Assembly (NCBI GenBank): GCA_046296435.1
Contig: JBKBLI010000085.1
Span: 1 to 9,587, forward strand
Reading direction: 5' to 3'
Length of the DNA: 9,587 nt
Source of the DNA: M3007 sp046296435
GTDB taxonomy: Bacteria > Bacteroidota > Bacteroidia > Chitinophagales > Saprospiraceae
Part shown: positions 4,959 to 9,587 of the stretch, in pieces
Position numbering within the stretch: position 1 is the stretch's first letter
How the letters are laid out: every line of letters begins with the position of its first letter
Notes under the pieces: model-generated
Databases searched by the model: none
What the model saw: only the letters and a program-made list of their open reading frames with translations
What the model was told of the DNA's origin: nothing
Translations under genes and position numbers: made by a program

Positions 4959-6791
4959 ATGCACGCATTCAACCCATTTTTCCTGCGCGCTATTGTTTTT
5001 TGCTGCGCTTTTTTTTCGGTAACGACCTTTTTTGCGCAAAACGGATGCCCCGGTTGCATCGTTGCGGTACCCGATTCGCTGCCTGCCGATACGCTGTGGC
5101 TGCCTTCTGTGCCCGACGGCGAAAAAGGAAAGCCATATAGCGAGGATATTTCTTTTCGGATACCCAAAACAACGACGCCCGTTTATGCCATCGACAGCAC
5201 CACTCCCCCTGGACTACCGATTTCCAAGATCGAGATACTCGGCGTTGACAATATGCCTCCCGGCTTGTTTTGGCAGGCCAACCAAATGGTTTTTGACCCG
5301 TCGCAACAAACCGACGGCTGTATCCGGATATGCGGCACGCCCACTGTGTCCGACTCGTTTGTGATGTTGGTGCGCCTAAAAGCCACAGTATTTATCCTGT
5401 CGCAAGAAACCTCTTTCAACCTGCGGATGTATGTAGCTCCGCAAGCCATCACCAACGACGGATTCTCGATGATCAATTACGTAGGCTGCGGTCCTACCGA
5501 AGTTGCTTTCCAGAACAATGTGCCCTCCAACGGCAACGCCGGTTTTAGTTATCTGTGGGATTTTGGCAATGGCGAAACTTTTACCGGCGAAAATCCGCCT
5601 CCGATGTTGTATGCTAATCCGGGCGTTTACCCGGTGAATTACAAGGCCGTAATCGACACATCGCCTTACATCTTGCAGAGTGTGATTATCAAAACAGTCG
5701 GCTGTACGGACCCGCCCCTTTTCGGAGGTCCCGATCTGTATGTGCGTATATTAGACCCATCGGGCGCAATTATTTACAACTCGTCGCCTTCGATCAACAA
5801 TACTCCCCTACCCTACGCTTTCAACCCCATGCTCGTGCTCGGGGCCGGCAACTACTCTCTGGAGGTCTGGGATGAAGATGGAGGCATCAAAGGCACAGAC
5901 GATCCGTGCGGAAGCGTTCCTTTTAATATTTTGAGCAACGGAGACCTAAGCGCAGGCAGTTTGAGCGTGACCCTGCTGATCGAAAAACCGGTCTCTGAAG
6001 TGCTCTCCAGCGACACAGTTGTCGTTTACGCGCAGCCTGCTCCGCCTGTGGTAAATGCTCCTTCCGGTTATGCCGTATGCGCCAACAGCAACCAAAGTAT
6101 CGTGCTGACTTCGTCTTACGGATTCGGCAACCAATGGCTGCTCAATGGCGCGCTGCTGGCCGGCGCCAACGATTTTGTGGTAATTGCGCCGCAATCCGGA
6201 TATTATCAGGCGCAAGTGATAACGCCGGAGGGCTGCGTCGCCATCTCCGACAGCGTATGGGTGTCTTATATCGCGCCTCCCTCGCCGCCGGCGTTTGTCA
6301 ATCAGAACAATTTGCTCAGCGTCGCGGATACCCTTTTGCTCCCAAGCCCATATAGCCTCCAGTGGTACTACAACAACCAGCCGATACCCGATGCGACGAA
6401 CGTCACGTACTGCGCGACGCAGACCGGCCCCTACTCGCTGAGGGTGCGCGACGACTCGACCGGATGCGAAAATACATTCAGCATGGGCGTGATATTTAAT
6501 CCGGCGTTTGATTGTACGGTCAGCGCGCACGTGCCGGAAGGGGCGGCCGCGTGGCGCGTATGGCCCAATCCCGTCGGGTCGGGTATGGCGTACATCAGCG
6601 CGCCGCATGCGTACGGAGCGTACAGCGTTCGTTGTTTTGGGGCAGATGGCCGATTGGTCGCCGAGCAAACGCTGGAAGCAACGGCCGGCCAGTTGCGCTT
6701 TCCATGCGCATCTCTTGCGGCAGGTTTTTATTGGCTGCAGATCGGAAACGCCCGCGAACGCCTAACGCTACCTTTGCAAGTGCAATATTGA
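4959..6791 (+). CDS. Multidomain secreted adhesin-like protein (PKD, C2-like and Ig-like regions) with T9SS sorting domain
   Basis: The 610-residue product begins with a signal peptide (1-26, ending TTFFAQ). Its N-terminal domain (about 29-145) has KGKPYSEDISFRIP, NMPPGLFW and GCIRICGTPT and matches the plan of the preceding gene product. A PKD-like domain follows, marked by YLWDFGNGETF (W200) and NPGVYPVNYKAV. Next is a C2-like region from PDLYVRILD (258-266) to LEVWDEDGGIKGTDD (W304), whose acidic loops could bind calcium. Two Ig-like repeats come next: about 368-440 (C374, NQWLLNG, GCVAISDSVWV) and 448-515 (LQWYYNNQPIPDA, GPYSLRVRDDSTGC). The C-terminus (about 533-610) is a T9SS type A sorting domain: VWPNPVGSG, YSVRCFGADGRLVAEQ, LAAGFYWLQIG. 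The layout suggests a large surface or secreted binding protein; no catalytic motif is seen and the ligand is unknown. I found no clear promoter in the 151-base gap upstream. Confidence 0.87.
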   Translation: MHAFNPFFLRAIVFCCAFFSVTTFFAQNGCPGCIVAVPDSLPADTLWLPSVPDGEKGKPYSEDISFRIPKTTTPVYAIDSTTPPGLPISKIEILGVDNMPPGLFWQANQMVFDPSQQTDGCIRICGTPTVSDSFVMLVRLKATVFILSQETSFNLRMYVAPQAITNDGFSMINYVGCGPTEVAFQNNVPSNGNAGFSYLWDFGNGETFTGENPPPMLYANPGVYPVNYKAVIDTSPYILQSVIIKTVGCTDPPLFGGPDLYVRILDPSGAIIYNSSPSINNTPLPYAFNPMLVLGAGNYSLEVWDEDGGIKGTDDPCGSVPFNILSNGDLSAGSLSVTLLIEKPVSEVLSSDTVVVYAQPAPPVVNAPSGYAVCANSNQSIVLTSSYGFGNQWLLNGALLAGANDFVVIAPQSGYYQAQVITPEGCVAISDSVWVSYIAPPSPPAFVNQNNLLSVADTLLLPSPYSLQWYYNNQPIPDATNVTYCATQTGPYSLRVRDDSTGCENTFSMGVIFNPAFDCTVSAHVPEGAAAWRVWPNPVGSGMAYISAPHAYGAYSVRCFGADGRLVAEQTLEATAGQLRFPCASLAAGFYWLQIGNARERLTLPLQVQY

Positions 6792-6799
6792 GATTTTGC

Positions 6800-6849
6800 G
6801 GGGCCGTTGCGCAGGCAGGCCGAAGCCCAGCTTGCGCAACGGCAGCCCC
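6800..6849. terminator. Large GC-rich hairpin after the second T9SS gene
   Basis: CCGTTGCGCA (6804-6813) and TGCGCAACGG (6833-6842) form a perfect 10-bp stem. After a short bulge, GGGG (6800-6803) pairs with CCCC (6846-6849). No T-tract follows on either strand, so it may stop RNA polymerase inefficiently, or it may protect mRNA 3' ends. It begins 8 bases after the stop codon of the upstream gene. Confidence 0.5.
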
Positions 6850-6903
6850 GGTCGGCTATGCGGCCGCTTCGTCAAGGCGTTCTGCATATAACGTTGCAAA
6901 AAC

Positions 6904-6941
6904 AAAAGGGTCGCTCTCATATAAATGAAAACGACCCTTTT
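6904..6941 (-). terminator. Intrinsic terminator of the rpsF-rpsR-rplI operon
   Basis: AAAAGGGTCG and CGACCCTTTT (6904-6913 and 6932-6941) form a perfect 10-bp stem. Inner TCAT/ATGA bases can extend it. Read on the minus strand, the stem runs into TTTTGTTTTTGC, giving a U-rich tail. It lies 45 bases after the rplI stop codon. Two small hairpins (6942-6958 and 6966-6977) lie between the stop and this terminator. Confidence 0.85.
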
Positions 6942-6986
6942 CCAAGGGTATGCCTTGGGCTTCATCGCCTGTAGGCGCTTAAACCT

Positions 6987-7430
6987 TTATTCGGCCACTA
7001 CTTCGAAATCTATATCCAGTACAACTTCCGGATGGAATTTCGCAACGGCCTTATATGCCCCAAGTTCTTTCACTTCTTCGGGCATTTCGATCATGCGCTT
7101 ATCTGCTTTGAACCCAAACTCTGACAATTTGTCAACGATGTGTTGGGCGGTAATCGAGCCGAATAGCCGTCCGCTTTCGCCGGCTTTTGCCATAAGTTTC
7201 AGAGGTCCCTGAGGCATTTGCGCAATCAGCGTGCGCAGCGACTCCACGGCGGCGGCATCTTTTTTGGCGGCTTGACGCTTTAAGCCATCGAGCCGGGCAA
7301 GATTGGTCTTGTTGGCAATAATCGCTTTGCCTTGCGGGATGAGGTAGTTGCGTCCATAGCCGTCCTTGACCTTTACGACTTCGTGTTTGGCGCCTACCTT
7401 TTCAATATTTTCGAGCAATATGATTTGCAT
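6987..7430 (-). CDS. rplI: Large ribosomal subunit protein bL9
   Basis: bL9 binds 23S rRNA at the base of the L1 stalk and reaches across the ribosome surface; it supports reading-frame fidelity. The 147-residue product is of normal length. The N-terminal domain is classic: MQIILLENIEKVGAKHEVVKVKDGYGRNYLIPQGKAI, including the G-x-x-RNYL-P-x-G signature. A Lys/Ala-rich connecting helix follows (about 45-75). The C-terminal RNA-binding domain contains GRLFGSITAQHIVDKL and ends in a beta strand (VVLDIDFEVVAE). The ATG at 7430 gives the canonical N-terminus. It is the last gene of the operon, 39 bases after rpsR, with no Shine-Dalgarno sequence. Confidence 0.97.
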   Translation of the reverse strand: MQIILLENIEKVGAKHEVVKVKDGYGRNYLIPQGKAIIANKTNLARLDGLKRQAAKKDAAAVESLRTLIAQMPQGPLKLMAKAGESGRLFGSITAQHIVDKLSEFGFKADKRMIEMPEEVKELGAYKAVAKFHPEVVLDIDFEVVAE

Positions 7431-7469
7431 TGCGTGATGTTGTTGAAAGGTGAAAAGTAAGGTTTGGGC

Positions 7470-7739
7470 TTATTTCAGCAAGTCGCCGATGAAAGGCAGC
7501 AAAGCAAGGTGGCGGGCGCGCTTCACGGCGGTAGCTACGCGGCGCTGATACTTCAGGCTGTTGCCCGTGATGCGCCGGGGCAACAATTTCCCTTGCTCGT
7601 TGATAAACTGAAGCAAGAAATCCGTATCTTTGTAATCTATATACTTGATGCCGAATTTGCGAAAGCGGCAGTATTTCTTGCGATGCAGTCCGAGGCGCGG
7701 ATTGCTTAAAAATTTAACGTCTTCTCTTGAAGCGGCCAT
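7470..7739 (-). CDS. rpsR: Small ribosomal subunit protein bS18
   Basis: bS18 pairs with bS6 on the 30S platform near the 3' end of 16S rRNA. The 89-residue product carries the family core: RKKYCRFRKFGIKYIDYKD, then LLQFINEQGKLLPRRITGNSLKYQRRVATAVKRARHLALLPF. I chose ATG at 7739, giving MAASREDVKFL, which matches Bacteroidota homologues. An in-frame TTG at 7748 would add only three residues and is less likely. It lies 43 bases after rpsF and 39 before rplI, so the three genes are almost certainly cotranscribed. In Bacteroidota ribosomes bS18, bS6 and bS21 are reported to sequester the anti-Shine-Dalgarno sequence, which fits the absence of such sites here. Confidence 0.97.
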   Translation of the reverse strand: MAASREDVKFLSNPRLGLHRKKYCRFRKFGIKYIDYKDTDFLLQFINEQGKLLPRRITGNSLKYQRRVATAVKRARHLALLPFIGDLLK

Positions 7740-7782
7740 AATGCGCAATGTTTAATTGTTTGAAAAACCAGTTTGGGATGAA

Positions 7783-8241
7783 TTAATTGTCGTCCGAAGC
7801 AAGATTGATTGCCGTAGGCTTTGAGTCGTCGATGGCAAAATCCACTACTTCCGGCGCCGGAGCCTTGGCGTCGGCAGCTTCGGCCGCGGCAATGGCTTCT
7901 TTGCGCTTGCCGATACGGCCGTTGCGCTTGTCGTCGTTGTATTTTACTCCAAACTGATCTAATTTGACTGTCAGAAAACGCAAGATACGCTCGTTGCGTT
8001 TCATATTCAGTTCAAACTTGGCAATCCATGCGGGGTCTTGCGTCGAAAATTCTACACAGAAATAAATCCCGGAATGGCGTTTGTTGATGGGATATGCCAA
8101 GGAGCGCAATCCCATTTCGTCGATGGCTGTGATGGCCGCGCCGAAATTTTTCAACTCATTGAAAATGTGTTCTGCTGTCGATTTTACTTCATCGCCCGAC
8201 AGCACTGGATCTACGATGAAGGTGACTTCGTAATGTCTCAT
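7783..8241 (-). CDS. rpsF: Small ribosomal subunit protein bS6
   Basis: bS6 forms a heterodimer with bS18 on the 30S platform. The 152-residue product begins MRHYEVTFIVDPVLSGDEV, the standard first strand. It continues with the conserved LAYPINKRHSGIYFCVEFS strand and the FELNMKRNERILRFLTVKLD segment. After about residue 100 there is a Lys/Arg-rich stretch and then an Ala- and Asp/Glu-rich tail (roughly 113-152) predicted to be disordered. C-terminal extensions of bS6 vary widely in length between bacteria. It is the first gene of the operon. An ATG at 8241 with a good -7 element about 50 bases upstream fixes the start; no Shine-Dalgarno sequence is present. Confidence 0.97.
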   Translation of the reverse strand: MRHYEVTFIVDPVLSGDEVKSTAEHIFNELKNFGAAITAIDEMGLRSLAYPINKRHSGIYFCVEFSTQDPAWIAKFELNMKRNERILRFLTVKLDQFGVKYNDDKRNGRIGKRKEAIAAAEAADAKAPAPEVVDFAIDDSKPTAINLASDDN

Positions 8242-8290
8242 TATGAGTCTGTTGTGAAAAAATTTTAAAGAACTTTTGTCAAAGAGGGCG

Positions 8291-8298
8291 CAAAGATA
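8291..8298 (-). promoter_or_regulatory. Bacteroidota -7 promoter element for rpsF-rpsR-rplI
   Basis: On the minus strand TATCTTTG is an exact TAnnTTTG match. Transcription would start near 8285, leaving about 45 bases before the rpsF ATG. The -33 position lacks TTG but falls at a TTTTC run that is part of a repeated TTTTCAGAAA motif. Confidence 0.6.
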
Positions 8299-8578
8299 CG
8301 GCGCTTTCTGAAAACCGCGCTCTTTTTTCTGAAAAAAAATTCTTAAAACCGCCCTCCTTCAAGTTCGAAAGAAATATACATGGCCCCGAACGCGGGCGCG
8401 GGACAAAGCGCGATTGTCGCCCACGCTCTGTGTGGCGCCGTTTTCCGAAAAACAAATGGGTCTTCCTTTGGACGCTAACCCGCTTCATACCATGCGCCAA
8501 AGCTTCCCGTCGATTGCGGCAATACGATTTTTTTTTAAAAATATAATGCGTCGATACGCGCGATCATAAAATAAACTG

Positions 8579-8586
8579 TACCTTTA
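8579..8586 (+). promoter_or_regulatory. Weak candidate -7 promoter element for comEC
   Basis: TACCTTTA differs from TAnnTTTG only at the last base. It lies 32 bases before the GTG start, so the leader would be about 25 bases. No clear -33 TTG is present. Confidence 0.4.
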
Positions 8587-8618
8587 CGCACAGTACACAA
8601 AAAACGAAAGCAAGCGCC

Positions 8619-9587
8619 GTGAACACTACCGTGAGAACGATTCCTTTCGTCCGCATTGGCTTGCCGTTTGTATTTGGGATTGTCTGCGCAATCTGGTACG
8701 ACCGACCGGCGCCTTTTCTCATTTGGCCGCTGATGCTGGGGGGCATTTTGTTGTTTGCGTTGGCATATCGCAATTACGACTATCGATACAGATGGGTATT
8801 CGGCGCCTACCTCAACATTTTTTTATGGACAGCGGGTTTTTATCGCGCCCTGAGCTACGACGAGCGTTGCGATCCCGAGCATTTTTCGCTTGTAGCGCCT
8901 GATGCCACTTTTTTCATGGGCGTCATTCAAGAGCAGCCGGGGAAAGGCGACCGGATCAAGTGCATACTCAGGATCTGCGCCGCAGGGGTTCATCCCGATT
9001 CCATGCAACCCTGCGCCGGCCGCCTGATCGCGTTCGTGCGCGACTGCGAAGATACCGCTCGGTATTGTTATGGCGATCTGGTCGGATTAGAGGCCCACGT
9101 CAGCCCTGTCCGACCGCCTCTCAACCCGGAAGCCTTCGACTATGCGCGCTATCTGCACTTCAAAAACATACATTATCAGGCCAATATCAGCGACCTCGAC
9201 ATGGTTACCCTTTCGACAGGACACGGTTCATGGTTCTGGAAAATCGCGTATCGCTGTCGGGAGTATCTGCTGGAAATGCTGCGCGAACACTTCCCGGAGC
9301 GGCACGAATACGCCGTCGCCTCTGCGCTGCTGGTAGGGTACAAAGACGAAATCAGCGACGACCTGCGCGAGGCTTACATGAACACCGGAGCCATGCACTC
9401 CCTGGTGGTATCCGGAACACATGTGGGCATAGTATATATCCTACTCATTAGCCTGATAGGATTGTTTCGCTTCCGGGGGTTATGGGGGCTATGGATTGAG
9501 GCAATCTGGGTGATTGGGGGCATCTGGGCATTTGTCATGCTCACTGGGGCGGGCGCCTCTGTGCTGCGCGCGGCCATCATGTTCACC
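8619..9587 (+). CDS. comEC: ComEC/Rec2-type DNA-uptake channel protein, C-terminus cut by the window edge
   Basis: ComEC is the inner-membrane channel that carries single-stranded DNA into the cytoplasm during natural transformation. The frame is open from GTG at 8619 to the right edge (323 codons). It opens with membrane segments (about 11-26, 33-50 and 58-75), followed by a soluble DUF4131/OB-like region (about 85-200). The competence domain begins near EYAVASALLVGYKDEISDDLREAY. It includes the signature TGAMHSLVVSGTHVGIVY (M259, H260) and TGAGASVLRAAIMFT at the cut end. Two more membrane segments lie between. GTG is chosen because the frame back to the upstream stop (8544) has no ATG; a second GTG at 8631 (giving MRTIPFVRIG) is equally possible. 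The later membrane segments and any metallo-beta-lactamase-like domain lie outside the window. One such gene does not show that the organism is competent. Confidence 0.93.
   Translation, partial: MNTTVRTIPFVRIGLPFVFGIVCAIWYDRPAPFLIWPLMLGGILLFALAYRNYDYRYRWVFGAYLNIFLWTAGFYRALSYDERCDPEHFSLVAPDATFFMGVIQEQPGKGDRIKCILRICAAGVHPDSMQPCAGRLIAFVRDCEDTARYCYGDLVGLEAHVSPVRPPLNPEAFDYARYLHFKNIHYQANISDLDMVTLSTGHGSWFWKIAYRCREYLLEMLREHFPERHEYAVASALLVGYKDEISDDLREAYMNTGAMHSLVVSGTHVGIVYILLISLIGLFRFRGLWGLWIEAIWVIGGIWAFVMLTGAGASVLRAAIMFT

Larger units (their letters stand above)
8242..8618. other. Divergent intergenic region between rpsF and comEC
   Basis: This 377-base region holds the rpsF promoter near its left end and a weak comEC promoter near its right end. 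It is rich in A and T runs (for example 8523-8546). I see no RNA gene and no convincing coding sequence. A 73-codon minus-strand reading frame (8500-8279) has no family features and overlaps the rpsF promoter. Confidence 0.7.

Noticed and set aside
5946..6668. Minus-strand 240-codon reading frame inside the second T9SS gene
   Set aside because: It is Arg-rich with no domain signature, and the plus-strand frame carries the Ig-like and sorting-domain signatures over the same bases. A GC-rich antisense shadow.
7740..7748. Upstream TTG start for rpsR (three extra residues)
   Set aside because: The ATG at 7739 gives the MA-starting N-terminus typical of bS18; nothing favours the TTG.
8242..8285. 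S6:S18-binding RNA motif in the rpsF leader
   Set aside because: The leader is short and A/T-rich, with no visible hairpin or CCG box.
8279..8500. Minus-strand 73-codon reading frame between rpsF and comEC
   Set aside because: It overlaps the rpsF promoter, has an odd Arg/Phe-rich composition and no recognisable family; probably a chance frame.
1..9587. CRISPR array, insertion sequence, integrase, tRNA or rRNA genes
   Set aside because: I looked through the noncoding gaps and the frames on both strands and saw no regularly spaced repeats, transposase or integrase motifs, or tRNA-like cloverleafs.

Overview
The window looks like an ordinary chromosomal stretch of a Bacteroidota bacterium with moderately high GC for the phylum. 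Three things point there. Two genes encode secreted proteins with C-terminal type IX secretion (T9SS) sorting domains. Several genes carry the Bacteroidota-type promoter element TAnnTTTG. No start codon has a convincing Shine-Dalgarno sequence. The ribosomal proteins also read like Bacteroidota versions. I cannot name a genus; a Saprospiria- or Chitinophagia-like lineage would fit, but that is a guess.

Layout. Positions 1-2207 (minus) hold most of priA, the replication-restart helicase, whose C-terminus runs off the left edge. It is divergent from infC (2362-2991), rpmI (3116-3310) and rplT (3402-3749), encoding IF3, bL35 and bL20; a strong intrinsic terminator at 3795-3842 closes this group. 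Two plus-strand genes follow (4001-4807 and 4959-6791). They encode T9SS cargo proteins that share a related N-terminal domain, and a GC-rich hairpin terminator lies between them. On the minus strand, convergent with them, is the rpsF-rpsR-rplI operon (8241 down to 6987; bS6, bS18, bL9), closed by a U-tailed hairpin at 6904-6941. A 377-base divergent intergenic region separates rpsF from comEC (8619 to the right edge, plus), which encodes the N-terminal part of the DNA-uptake channel.

How the parts relate. Most of the window is housekeeping: translation initiation, large- and small-subunit ribosomal proteins, and replication restart. The accessory content is the T9SS pair, probably surface or secreted proteins of unknown function. 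The best leads are regulatory and small: a nested hairpin in the rpmI leader, a terminator-like hairpin in the infC leader, a hairpin between rpmI and rplT, and an infC gene whose best start is TTG with no ATG available. These suggest autoregulation of the IF3/L35/L20 group but do not prove it. I see no mobile element, CRISPR array, tRNA or rRNA, and no convincing new multi-gene system.
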